Assembly (NCBI GenBank): GCA_963731125.1
Contig: CAVSVP010000007.1
Coordinates: 558,001-622,000 of the forward strand
Reading direction: 5' to 3'
Length of the DNA stretch: 64,000 nt
Origin: CAVSVP01 sp963731125
GTDB lineage: Bacteria; Pseudomonadota; Gammaproteobacteria; Competibacterales; Competibacteraceae
Below the pieces are notes generated by a model. The model was not told the origin of the DNA. It did not search any database and saw only the letters and a program-made list of their open reading frames with translations. Shown here piece by piece: positions 19,401 to 26,940 of this stretch. Position numbers and translations under genes: made by a program. Position 1 is the stretch's first letter. Each line of letters begins with the position of its first letter.

Positions 19401-19726
19401 TGGAGCATCTGTTAAACACTGTTCAGGCGCCGGAGTACCGCCAGCTTAGCATCGAAACCCTGCTGGCGCTGGCGGAGATTTGTCGGGCTAATCCGCGCCT
19501 GCAGGTGGATGATGATCTGGTGCTGGATGTGTTGATAGGCAATGCGGTCTATCTGACGTGGCGGGAGACTCATCCGGAATCAGCCGAGGGTGATTATAAC
19601 GAGCGTAGTGCCGAGGCATGGAGCGCTTTCTACGTCAAATCACCTCATCTGGTCGCCAATGCGCTGATTCTGTCTCTAAGCTTTTTGCTTGGGGCGGATG
19701 AGCGCGGTGTGTTGACGGCCGCTTGA
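16484..19726 (+). CDS. Phosphorylase-kinase-alpha-like / GH15-type protein
   Basis: 1,080 residues from ATG 16484, chosen because GAGGG lies 7 bases upstream. The N-terminal ~480 residues form an alpha/alpha-toroid of the glycoside hydrolase 15 type (ITVHGDYTHAWVRDNVYSILAVWGLA; GDGEWGHLQLDATSLFLL; MVEDHSRLHYEAGELRRFQHIESEWPLFF; LPNENVPLVWAQSLYLLGALL). The whole protein follows the layout of eukaryotic phosphorylase b kinase alpha/beta subunits, which share this fold. Role: probably binds or trims alpha-glucan, or regulates glycogen breakdown. The family is known from several gammaproteobacteria but is poorly characterised. Activity cannot be told from sequence. It is monocistronic. Confidence 0.8.
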   Translation: MNTYPLNQLLDDVQRQQPLSAYYEQVQTIILARQDPITGLLPASTAITVHGDYTHAWVRDNVYSILAVWGLALAYRRQGTDAGKTYRLEQSVVKLMRGLLTAMLKQAAKVECFKQTLDPLEALHAKYDTRTAEPVVGDGEWGHLQLDATSLFLLMLAQMTASGLRIVFTLDEVDFVQNLVHYLGRAYHTPDYGIWERGHKMNEGEAELNASSVGMAKAALEALQNFNLFGPNASPASVIHVMADDIAQARNTLEVLLPRESNSKETDAALLSVISFPAFAVESTELVARTRAEIITKLQGRYGCKRFLRDGHQTMVEDHSRLHYEAGELRRFQHIESEWPLFFTYLLLDGLLREDQTQSDAYRARLEALFQVRDGQRLLPELYYVPADLVAQEQRNPQSQQRLPNENVPLVWAQSLYLLGALLQEGFLQLADIDPLGRRYRIGRQRDNQIQLALLAEDAQVKTQLQEYGIVTETLEQIQPVQLRPASDLAATLGRLGHNRALGLSGRPPRSLGSLVTCQVFTLGNEETIVFLPPLYNQRDFYLGLDNRLMAEQLKAELAYIHHHWDQPGQPLMTLLITDAMLQAGGHQILLDFLQTLQSGCCSGATIRVGKLAELLPTAALAPMDCLNDSRFQEPAFPNRRVEAIDLDWQPAVIQPVSAAEAAAWRQQSDNHRLLQALAENRNPYEQIELLGLLWERLGPEFTDTAFSASLRQLTEAVYIRAGEARLWGVVRRAAGLLEKVDDALEDAVAAVVVRQHQLSVGRAYSGEAVIVRPLSTAEISERLRAYGGDDPRARILLQEIVLFLGMLIKAEPGRFKGVLTLRPWHLLLLITGALAREQGITQGEAFEILLDLSPYALLGRLHQVIAVEEDISHSLMRLESLHYEGGSHGLKPLRFSAANDPTLPVGSDWNAWREANGILTRLPEDFYSRVWEVLRHCRGLIIGDQLDVRNRLDSEIILADMTATEKAFALQVEHLLNTVQAPEYRQLSIETLLALAEICRANPRLQVDDDLVLDVLIGNAVYLTWRETHPESAEGDYNERSAEAWSAFYVKSPHLVANALILSLSFLLGADERGVLTAA

Positions 19727-19741
19727 GGTAGTCAGCGAGAG

Positions 19742-19762
19742 GAGCGGGTGCAAAGCCCGCTC
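19742..19762 (+). terminator. Hairpin after the GH15-like gene
   Basis: GAGCGGG (19742-19748) / CCCGCTC (19756-19762), 7-bp GC-rich stem with a 7-base loop and only TT after it, 16 bases past the stop. Probably a terminator despite the short T tract. Confidence 0.55.
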
Positions 19763-19923
19763 TTAACCCCTGGCATTAGTTTAAGGTTCGGTTTACTGCC
19801 AGACTCTTTTTTGAATGTATAGCTTGGAATGGACTTCACTAACATTTGGTTAACCTTATTTTACAATTACCCTGCACTTCGTCTTCTATACTGCCTCTTA
19901 CCCCAGACATAAGAGGAGATATC

Positions 19924-20415
19924 ATGTACGAGGTTAAGCGATTTATTGCTTTTTTGTGCCTGTTTGCTGCAGTGGGCATTGCTTCTGCTGACATGTCCCA
20001 AGTGCAGAAAAACTTTCGTGCTCACTTATCGGGGGACGAGGAGGTTCCTGCGGTAGATACGCGCGCCCAGGGACAAGCCATTTTTCAATTAAGCCGGGAT
20101 GGAATAACGCTGCACTACAAACTCATAGTGGCCAACATCGAAGATGTTTTGATGGCGCACATTCACCTGGCGCCGGCGGGAGAAAACGGGCCTATCGTCG
20201 TTTGGCTATATCCAAGTGCCCCTCCTCCCCAGTTGATCGAGGGCCGTTTCAATGGTGTACTAGCGGCGGGTGCGATTACCGCTGCTAACTTGGTTGGATC
20301 TTTGGCTGGCCAAACATTAGAGGACTTACTCGCCGCAATAGAGGCCGGCGAAACTTACGTTAATGTCCACACCGAAGCGCATCCAGGAGGGGAAATTCGG
20401 GGTCAAATTGATTAA
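19924..20415 (+). CDS. Secreted CHRD-domain protein
   Basis: 163 residues from ATG 19924, which follows AGGAGATATC; an in-frame upstream ATG at 19846 has no such site. A signal peptide (KRFIAFLCLFAAVGIASAD, cleavage after ASA) precedes a CHRD domain: FRAHLSGDEEVPAVDTRAQG, HYKLIVANIEDVLMAHIHLA, ETYVNVHTEAHPGGEIRGQI. CHRD domains (named after chordin) are immunoglobulin-like beta folds found in secreted bacterial proteins, and the ligand is unknown. It probably acts in the periplasm or outside. It is monocistronic. Confidence 0.88.
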   Translation: MYEVKRFIAFLCLFAAVGIASADMSQVQKNFRAHLSGDEEVPAVDTRAQGQAIFQLSRDGITLHYKLIVANIEDVLMAHIHLAPAGENGPIVVWLYPSAPPPQLIEGRFNGVLAAGAITAANLVGSLAGQTLEDLLAAIEAGETYVNVHTEAHPGGEIRGQID

Positions 20416-20692
20416 CCATTAACTCTGCTGCTACAGCCGGTGGCCGCCGCCGTTGGTCACCGGTCCCGCCCGAGAACGCCTGCCGGGATAACTAAAAGCA
20501 CTTTCAAATCCTCTGAATGAGTGGCTGGTACTGTCAGTTTGTTTAGGCTTTCGACAAAAGTCGAGCGAAAACGCATTATGTGCGCTGAAGTAATCCAGAA
20601 ATTATGCCAGCTTCCTGCGGATAGACTGTTGCGCTAAGGGGGTTTTGAAATTCACAATTAGGTGTGAGTCAGGTATATGGAGATTGCAGACG

Positions 20693-21433
20693 ATGGCCAA
20701 GATCTACCTGTCCGCCACCTACAGTGACCTCAAAGAGTTTCGGGATGCGGTTTATGACGTCCTGCGTATGCTCCGGCATGATGTCATTGCCATGGAGGAT
20801 TACGTGGCGACGGATGCGTATCCGCTGCACAAATGCCTGGCGGATGTCGCGGCCTGCGATATTTATATCGGGCTTGTCGGCTGGCGCTATGGCTACGTTC
20901 CCGGTAGGGACAATCCGGAGCAAAAATCCATTACGGAGCTTGAGTACCGGCAGGCGGGAAAAGCCAACCTGCCACGGCTGATGTTTCTGGCGGATAAAGA
21001 AGCGCTCCGGCCTGCTGAGTACAACGATGTGCAGATGGGGAAGGGTGACAAAGGGCAGCGGATCGCCGCCTTTCGGCGTGAGCTGGAGACAGCAAAGCTT
21101 GTCAGTTACTTTAGGACGCCGGAGCAGCTTGCCAAGCTGGTCAGCGTGGCGGTGCAGCTTTGTGTTGCTGAAGGTCTTTGTAAAGCGCCGTCGTTTACGG
21201 CGCCGCCCGGTCCTGTCAGGATCGAGCTTTGCCGCCGGCTTGGCGAGGACTGGGAAGATCTGGCCGTTTATTTCGATATTCCCATGGACCGCCGCCGGCG
21301 CTTTACTCCAGGCCGGGAATGTCATGGTATTTTGGCCTGGCTGGAGGAACGCGCCAGTCTGGAGAGACTGGCGGAGGGGCTCCTCGGGATTGGCCGGGAT
21401 GATTTGGTGGCATTGCTGAGCCAGAAACGGTGA
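20693..21433 (+). CDS. DUF4062 protein with C-terminal effector-associated (EAD) domain
   Basis: 246 residues starting at MAKIYLSATYSDL, which is where the DUF4062 domain begins (AKIYLSATYSDLKEFRDAV ... DIYIGLVGWRYGYVP ... SITELEYRQAGKANLPRLMF). DUF4062 is a nucleoside-deoxyribosyltransferase/TIR-like Rossmann domain used as effector or sensor in conflict systems. Residues 177-242 form a small helical domain (RRLGEDWEDLAVYFDIPMDR ... WLEERASL ... IGRDDLVALL) that is 67% identical (44 of 66) to the N terminus of the next gene's product. Such paired death-like EADs are expected to bind each other. It lies 7 bases upstream of the STAND gene, so the two form an operon. Confidence 0.8.
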   Translation: MAKIYLSATYSDLKEFRDAVYDVLRMLRHDVIAMEDYVATDAYPLHKCLADVAACDIYIGLVGWRYGYVPGRDNPEQKSITELEYRQAGKANLPRLMFLADKEALRPAEYNDVQMGKGDKGQRIAAFRRELETAKLVSYFRTPEQLAKLVSVAVQLCVAEGLCKAPSFTAPPGPVRIELCRRLGEDWEDLAVYFDIPMDRRRRFTPGRECHGILAWLEERASLERLAEGLLGIGRDDLVALLSQKR

Positions 21434-21440
21434 AACCATC

Positions 21441-23846
21441 ATGACCTCGTTTTCCCTTTCCGGAAAAAACAAGATTCAACTTCGCAAGCGGCTAGGCGAA
21501 GACTGGGACGATTTAGCAACTCATTTCGAAATTCCCATGGACCGCCGCCGACGTTTTACTTCAGGCCGGGAGTGCGACGGTATTCTGACGTGGCTGGAGG
21601 AACGCCGGCGCCTCAATAAACTGCCCGCGGCGCTGAAGGACATCGACCGCGACGATCTTATCGAACTGCTGCAGGAATCTACCGAATCGGCTGGAGAAGC
21701 CGCTGTGGAATCCTGGCCGGGTTCGCCGTTTCCCGGGCTGCGCCGTTTTAATCCGGAGGACGCGCCGATCTTTTTCGGCCGTTGGCGGGACACCAAGGGG
21801 TTGATCCGTAAGCTGGCCGATCCCGCTAGCCGCTTTATCGCCGTTATGGGTGCTTCGGGCTCGGGCAAGTCGTCATTGGTGGCGGCGGGGCTGCTACCGC
21901 AACTGCAGCATAATGCGATTCCGGGAGGCCGGGACTGGCCCTGGCTGGAATTCAGGCCAAGTGGTGCCGAGGGAGATCCCTTTCCTTCGCTGGCGACCCG
22001 GCTCGAATCTCTGTTGCGATACCAGGGCCTGCATGAATCGAAGATCCTAAAGATGCTGCGTGAAGATTACCGGTCTGGGTTGAGTGAACTGGCGCAACGC
22101 GTGCTCGCAGCTCACCCGGAGCATGCGGAGCTGCTGCTGTTTATCGACCAATTTGAGGAGCTGTTTACTTTGACCCGGGAAGATTTACGACAGTCCTTCG
22201 TCGCCATGCTGACCAAGACGGCGAGAACGCAGCGGGTTCGGATTGTGGTGGCCATGCGGGCCGATTTCTTTCAGCGCTGCCTGGACTATCCGAAGCTGGC
22301 GGATTTGCTGCGCACCGGTTGTTCCTATCCTCTAGCGTCCCCCGGGCCGGGGGCCTTATACGAAATGATTACCGGGCCGGCGGCCAAAGCCGGACTGGAG
22401 TTCGAGGAGGGTCTGGTGCAGCGTATTCTGGATGATACCGGGACCGGCCCCGGCGCGCTGGCGCTTATGGCCTTTGCCCTGGATGAGCTATATAGGGCGA
22501 AGGAGGAAGATGGCCGCCTTACCGATCAAGCCTATGAGCGTTTCGGTGGCGTTAAACAGGCCATCAGCCAACGGGCGGAGAATACCTTTAGCAACCTTGA
22601 TGGTGCCGTGCAGGCAACGTTAGGAGACGTTTTCCGGGAACTGGTACAGGTAGACGCGCGCGGCGTAGCGACACGGCGGCGTGCCCGGCTTAGCGAGATT
22701 GACGCAGCGTCGCATACTCTGCTCAACGCCTTTGTGGATGCGCGCCTGTTGGTGCGCCGTCCTGGGGAAGATGACCTGCCGGTGGTGGAGGTGGCTCACG
22801 AGGCATTGTTGACCCACTGGCCGCGGCTTCAGGGGTGGGTTGAGGTTCGGCGGGACGATCTGCGGTTACGCCGGCAGGTGCAACTGGCGGCGGCGGAGTG
22901 GGAACACAACGGTTGTGCTGATGCTTATCTCTGGCCGGACGAGCGGCTTAAACCGGTACGGCAAATGATTCAGCGTTTGTGGCCAAATCTGAGCGATGTC
23001 GAACAGGCTTTCCTACGCCCGGAGCTCGAGCGGCTGGTTGAGGAGTTGAAAAATCCGGCGACGCTGCACCTGCGGCGCGCGGCGATTGGGGAACGATTGT
23101 TAATCATTGGCGATACACGTCCTGGTGTTGGGTTGCGGGATGATGGGCTACCGGATATCGGCTGGTGCCCGGTGCCGGGCGGTAAGATCACACTGGAAGA
23201 GGACGCTGGTACTTTTACCGTGGAGCCTTTTTACATCGCCAAATACCCGGTGACTTATTGTCAGTATCGTGGCTTTCTGGAAGCAACCGATGGGTACCGC
23301 AACGAACGCTGGTGGGAACATTTGGCAGAACGTGAGGAAGAACCCGTGGAGCAGCAATGCAAGATGGATAATCACCCGGCGGAGAATGTGTCCTGGTACG
23401 CTGCTGTGGCGTTTTGCCGCTGGTTGAGTGCCCGGCTGGGCTATGAGATTTGTCTGCCGACGGAATGGCAATGGCAGCAGGCAGCGACGGGGGGTGATCC
23501 GGCCAATGAATATCCCTGGGGCAGGGAATGGGATGCGCGTCGAGCCAACACCAGCCATGGTGGTCTCAGTCGTACAACGGCGGTGGGGATGTATCCTCAG
23601 GGTGCTTCGCCGGTGCGGGCGTTGGATATGAGCGGCAATGTCTTGGAATGGTGTCTGAATGAGTATGACAATCCTGACAGCACAGCGTTATCAGGTAAGG
23701 GCCGCCGGGTGGTTCGCGGCGGTTCTTGGTTCGGCAATCCAGAGGCGCGCGCGCGCCGCGTTTCGCTTCGGGGTCGATCCGGGCAACCGCTACGACGGCG
23801 TGGGGTTGCGGGTGGCGTGTCTGGCCCCCATTTCCTGAACTGCTGA
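21441..23846 (+). CDS. EAD - STAND NTPase - FGE-sulfatase domain protein (3' end frameshifted)
   Basis: 801 residues as read. Residues 12-77 are an EAD nearly matching the one in the upstream gene. Residues 95-117 (PFPGLRRFNPEDAPIFFGR) open an nSTAND1-type NTPase, with Walker A GASGSGKSS (137-145), Walker B LLLFIDQFEEL (231-241) and a winged-helix region (VEVAHEALLTHWPRLQGWV). From about 575 there is a formylglycine-generating-enzyme/SUMF1-like domain (PFYIAKYPVTYCQYRGFLEA, NHPAENVSWYAAVAFCRWLS, LPTEWQWQQAA, RALDMSGNVLEW, RRVVRGGSWFGNPE). After the GC run at 23745-23756 the frame is wrong: the +1 frame gives the expected AAFRFGVDPGNRYDGVGLRV and stops at 23838. Predicted role: sensing/signalling NTPase of an immune or conflict system whose FGE domain may bind a trigger. 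Confidence 0.82.
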   Translation: MTSFSLSGKNKIQLRKRLGEDWDDLATHFEIPMDRRRRFTSGRECDGILTWLEERRRLNKLPAALKDIDRDDLIELLQESTESAGEAAVESWPGSPFPGLRRFNPEDAPIFFGRWRDTKGLIRKLADPASRFIAVMGASGSGKSSLVAAGLLPQLQHNAIPGGRDWPWLEFRPSGAEGDPFPSLATRLESLLRYQGLHESKILKMLREDYRSGLSELAQRVLAAHPEHAELLLFIDQFEELFTLTREDLRQSFVAMLTKTARTQRVRIVVAMRADFFQRCLDYPKLADLLRTGCSYPLASPGPGALYEMITGPAAKAGLEFEEGLVQRILDDTGTGPGALALMAFALDELYRAKEEDGRLTDQAYERFGGVKQAISQRAENTFSNLDGAVQATLGDVFRELVQVDARGVATRRRARLSEIDAASHTLLNAFVDARLLVRRPGEDDLPVVEVAHEALLTHWPRLQGWVEVRRDDLRLRRQVQLAAAEWEHNGCADAYLWPDERLKPVRQMIQRLWPNLSDVEQAFLRPELERLVEELKNPATLHLRRAAIGERLLIIGDTRPGVGLRDDGLPDIGWCPVPGGKITLEEDAGTFTVEPFYIAKYPVTYCQYRGFLEATDGYRNERWWEHLAEREEEPVEQQCKMDNHPAENVSWYAAVAFCRWLSARLGYEICLPTEWQWQQAATGGDPANEYPWGREWDARRANTSHGGLSRTTAVGMYPQGASPVRALDMSGNVLEWCLNEYDNPDSTALSGKGRRVVRGGSWFGNPEARARRVSLRGRSGQPLRRRGVAGGVSGPHFLNC

Positions 23847-23873
23847 ACACTGGTTGGCCGCGTGAGCGGCCAT

Positions 23874-23904
23874 GAGGAGCGCGAAGCGCTCCTCGCGATT
23901 TTTT
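23874..23904 (+). terminator. Terminator after the conflict operon
   Basis: GAGGAGCGC (23874-23882) / GCGCTCCTC (23886-23894) with a GAA loop, then GCGA and six T. Strong stem, with the T tract four bases away. Confidence 0.75.
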
Positions 23905-24169
23905 GGACAATGGCGTTGACCCTATACCTCTGATCTTCCGTAAGTCCATCGCCTTCTGGATTGCTGTTCCTTCGCTAACCTGATCCATTCTGATTCGAGC
24001 GTCGTCCAGAGTGTGGGCGAAGCCCTTGGAAACAATTGAAACAAAATTCCGGTTCCCGAGAAATCCTCTAGAAACGTCACTGCGAGATAGTAGCACCAAG
24101 CGCATAAGCCCAGCCATTTTGGCTTAGCAGCGAATCACTGAGACTTACCGATTACCGGAGAAAGCGACC

Positions 24170-24277
24170 ATGAAAACATATCTCGCTCTGCTTTTTGCAC
24201 TGTTTGCCGGATTTTCCTGGGAGGACAGGGAATTCGGTCACCCACTGAATGAACTTTCTCGCAGCTTTACAAAATAA
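24170..24277 (+). CDS. Small secreted peptide candidate, 35 residues
   Basis: ATG 24170, TAA 24275-24277, reading MKTYLALLFALFAGFSWEDR and ending NELSRSFTK. GGAGAA lies 7 bases upstream. The first ~17 residues look like a signal or membrane segment. It lies 23 bases before the MddA-like gene on the same strand, so it may be co-transcribed, be a leader peptide, or be the broken front of a lost secreted protein. No family recognised. Confidence 0.4.
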   Translation: MKTYLALLFALFAGFSWEDREFGHPLNELSRSFTK

Positions 24278-24300
24278 CGAATCAGAAGAGGAAATCAGCG

Positions 24301-25074
24301 ATGCTCAAAAGAATAGCGGCATTTACCTACGGCGTTGTAGCCTACGGCATTTTTTTCGGCACCTTTTTATATGCCATTGGCTTTATCGGCAATATCGTGG
24401 TGCCGAAGTCCATTGATGCGGCCCCCGAGGGTTCCCTGGCGCAGGCGTTGGTGATCAATCTGCTGCTGCTCAGCGTCTTTGCTGTCCAGCATAGCGTGAT
24501 GGCGCGTCCGCAATTCAAGCGGTGGTGGACCAGAATCGTGCCTGAGCCCGTAGAACGCAGCACCTATGTCCTGTTGTCCAGTTTGGCATTGCTGTTGCTA
24601 TTCTGGCAGTGGCGGCCTATGGGTGGCGTGATCTGGGACGTGCAGAATCCAGTAGGACAAGGCGCTTTGCTGGGTATGTTTGCCTTCGGCTGGTTTTTAG
24701 TGCTGGTCTCCACGTTCCTGATCAATCACTTTGATCTGTTTGGCCTGCGCCAAGTTTACCTCTACCTGCTAGGCAAAGAGTATAAGCCGCTGCCCTTCGT
24801 GACTCCCGGGCCTTACCGGCATGTCCGCCATCCGCTCTATGTGGGCTGGCTGTTTGCTTTCTGGGCAACGCCGACGATGACCGTGACCCATCTGGTGTTT
24901 GCCTTGGTTACCACCGGCTATATTTTGATGGCTATTCAGCTGGAGGAACGGGATTTAGTGGATTTTCATGGGGAAGATTACGCTAAGTATCGCCGCCGTG
25001 TACCCATGCTTATTCCCCGGTTTATGAGAAGAAATACGATGCCTCAGGCTCAATCAGAGTCGGGTGTTATCTAA
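24301..25074 (+). CDS. MddA-like membrane methyltransferase (NnrU/ICMT superfamily)
   Basis: 257 residues with about six membrane segments (9-31, 45-65, 88-106, 117-140, 175-190, 198-215). The C-terminal SAM-binding signature of isoprenylcysteine-methyltransferase-like proteins is clear: TPGPYRHVRHPLYVGWLFAF followed by LEERDLVDFHGEDYAKYRRR. Length and sequence pattern fit MddA, which methylates methanethiol to dimethyl sulfide, but other membrane methyltransferases (NnrU-like) share the fold. The ATG at 24301 follows AGAGGAAATC. A long hairpin repeat (25093-25141) begins right after the stop and probably terminates transcription. Confidence 0.75.
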   Translation: MLKRIAAFTYGVVAYGIFFGTFLYAIGFIGNIVVPKSIDAAPEGSLAQALVINLLLLSVFAVQHSVMARPQFKRWWTRIVPEPVERSTYVLLSSLALLLLFWQWRPMGGVIWDVQNPVGQGALLGMFAFGWFLVLVSTFLINHFDLFGLRQVYLYLLGKEYKPLPFVTPGPYRHVRHPLYVGWLFAFWATPTMTVTHLVFALVTTGYILMAIQLEERDLVDFHGEDYAKYRRRVPMLIPRFMRRNTMPQAQSESGVI

Positions 25075-25141
25075 GCTGGACGTTGACCATTTCCCCCTCA
25101 CCCCACCCTCTCCCACCAGGGGAGAGGGTGGGGTGAGGGGG
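25071..25141. repeat. Interspersed inverted repeat, copy A
   Basis: Begins CTAAGCTGGACGTTGACCAT and contains a perfect 22-bp inverted repeat (25093-25114 / 25120-25141) built from CCCCCTCACCCC-type sequence with a 5-base loop. The next ~35 bases (to about 25178) read in reverse match the start of copy C (...CATTGTTTACGAAT...CTTAAAG). It sits at the 3' end of the MddA-like gene and can form a terminator-like stem for both flanking genes. Confidence 0.75.
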
Positions 25142-25183
25142 CTTTAAGTGTTTGATTCGTAAACAATGGCTAACACTATTCCC

Positions 25184-26527
25184 TCAGGCATGTTCAGCCG
25201 GTTTCCGTTCTTCTATGCGGTTTTGTGATTGTTCCATCCGTTCTTCAGGCTCCTCCTTCTGAACCATCGCGGCTTGCAGCTTCTCCTCAATGCCATTCGT
25301 ATACGTTACCCGCTCGGGCACCGGCTTGGTTTTGTCCAGCTTCGTATAAATGGGCATAGTCAGAAAGAATAAAAAGTAGATTCCCGTACAGATTTGGGCA
25401 ACGAGAGTACGGCCGGGGGTGGGGGTCTGGGCGCCCAGGTAGCCCAGCAGGAGAAAAGAAATCACAAAGGCGGCGAGGGCCGTTTTGTAAAGAGTGCCGC
25501 GATAACGGATGGATTTAACCGGACTGCGATCCAGCCAGGGCAGGAAGAACAGAACCATAATGGCCCCACCCATGGCGACGACACCGAGCAGCTTATCCGG
25601 TACCGCGCGCAGGATGGCGTAAAACGGCGTGAAATACCAGACCGGCGCAATATGTTCCGGCGTCTTTAGCGGATCGGCCGGATCAAAATTGGCGTGTTCC
25701 AGAAAATAACCGCCCATCTCCGGTGCAAAGAACACCGCGGTGGCGAAGAAAAATAAGAACACCACCGCGCCGACCATGTCTTTGACGGTGTAGTAAGGAT
25801 GAAAGGGAATCCCGTCGCGGGGAATGCCTTTTTCGTCCTTAAATTGTTTAATCTCGACGCCGTCGGGATTATTGGAACCCACCTGATGCAGGGCCATCAG
25901 GTGCGCCAGGGCCAACCCAACCAGCGCCAGGGGAAGGGCGATGACGTGCAAAGCAAAGAAACGGTTGATGGTGGCATCGGATACCACATAGTCGCCTCGA
26001 ATCCAGACTGCCAGCTCCTCGCCGATGCCCGGAATGGCCCCGAACAGGGAAATAATCACCTGGGCGCCCCAATAGGACATTTGCCCCCAGGGCAGCAGAT
26101 AACCGAAAAAGGCTTCCGCCATCAGCACCAGAAAGATAAACATGCCGATAATCCAGAGCAACTCCCGGGGACGTTTATAGGAGCCATAGAGCAGGGCGCG
26201 GAACATATGCAGATAGACCACGATAAAAAAGGCCGAAGCACCGGTGGAGTGCATATAACGTATCAACCAGCCCCACTGAACGTCGCGCATGATGTATTCC
26301 ACCGACGCGAAGGCTTCGGCGGCGGAGGGTTTATAATTCATCGTCAGCCAGATGCCGGTGAGAATCTGGATTACCAGCACCAGTAGGGCCAAGGAGCCGA
26401 AGAAATACCAGAAGTTCAGGTTTTTCGCGGCGTAATATTCGGCGACATGTTCGCGCCATAGCTGAGTCAGGGGAAATCGCTGGTCTAGCCAGCCGCGCAG
26501 GCCGGTTGTGCCTTCGCTATTTGCCAT
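25184..26527 (-). CDS. petB: Cytochrome b of a bc1-type complex, orphan
   Basis: 447 residues, inner membrane, about eight helices. Heme ligand pairs: His93/His107 (RYMHSTG ... YLHMFRA) and the two His of ALHVIALPLALVGLALAH. The Qo motif reads PVWY (HIAPVWYFTPFYAILRAV), a natural variant of PEWY that I recall from beta/gammaproteobacteria. A charged tail follows residue ~405. The ATG at 26527 has GGAGG upstream. In operons petB normally lies between the Rieske gene (petA) and cytochrome c1 (petC). Neither is present here: downstream is the repeat and the convergent MddA-like gene, upstream the IS110-split repeat. It may be a second, dispersed copy or a rearranged operon. Confidence 0.95.
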   Translation of the reverse strand: MANSEGTTGLRGWLDQRFPLTQLWREHVAEYYAAKNLNFWYFFGSLALLVLVIQILTGIWLTMNYKPSAAEAFASVEYIMRDVQWGWLIRYMHSTGASAFFIVVYLHMFRALLYGSYKRPRELLWIIGMFIFLVLMAEAFFGYLLPWGQMSYWGAQVIISLFGAIPGIGEELAVWIRGDYVVSDATINRFFALHVIALPLALVGLALAHLMALHQVGSNNPDGVEIKQFKDEKGIPRDGIPFHPYYTVKDMVGAVVFLFFFATAVFFAPEMGGYFLEHANFDPADPLKTPEHIAPVWYFTPFYAILRAVPDKLLGVVAMGGAIMVLFFLPWLDRSPVKSIRYRGTLYKTALAAFVISFLLLGYLGAQTPTPGRTLVAQICTGIYFLFFLTMPIYTKLDKTKPVPERVTYTNGIEEKLQAAMVQKEEPEERMEQSQNRIEERKPAEHA

Positions 26528-26764
26528 GGGAAACCTCCGTCAATTTGCTAAAAGCGGCGTTATGAGAACATCGTAGGCTCAGTAGAGCAGGAGCATTGAG
26601 AAAACAGCCTGCTGCTTAACGCTTTGCCAGAATGGTTTCCTACTTTGTCATATCATTGTCCATTAAGTTGCATCCATGTAATAGACAATATTTAGACAAA
26701 CTGACTTATGCCCGGACTTTGGCTATTTCCCCCTCACCCTAGCCCTTGTATGTTCTTGTATGTT

Positions 26765-26940
26765 CTTTGTGAATGAACGTTATCTTACTCCAGAAGGTGA
26801 GAGAAAGTGGTTAATGGGTGTGATAGATCGCCCCATCCCTGGGTTGAAGAAGACCGTGGGAGAGCTGAGATCGTCATGCCTGTCTCGGTAGAAGAACCCG
26901 AACAGTGGCCTGGGCCGGAAGAGCCCGCATGTTGCAAGGT
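26765..26940 (+). ncRNA. Candidate IS110 bridge RNA in the left-end leader
   Basis: The non-coding left end of IS110-group elements encodes a bridge RNA whose loops base-pair with target and donor DNA. Here GTGGGAGAG at 26856-26864 is the exact complement of CTCTCCCAC, the right half of this element's own target with its CT core. Some 16 bases upstream CATCCCT (26834-26840) resembles the left half TAGCCCT (5 of 7). AACAGTGG at 26901 resembles the right-end donor sequence CACAGTTG. RNA ends are approximate. Confidence 0.65.

Noticed and set aside
20669..21472. 267-residue minus-strand frame
   Set aside because: Antisense to the DUF4062-EAD gene, whose domain content is clear.
23566..24117. 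183-residue minus-strand frame
   Set aside because: Overlaps the FGE domain and the terminator at 23874-23904; no domain, Arg/Pro-rich shadow composition.
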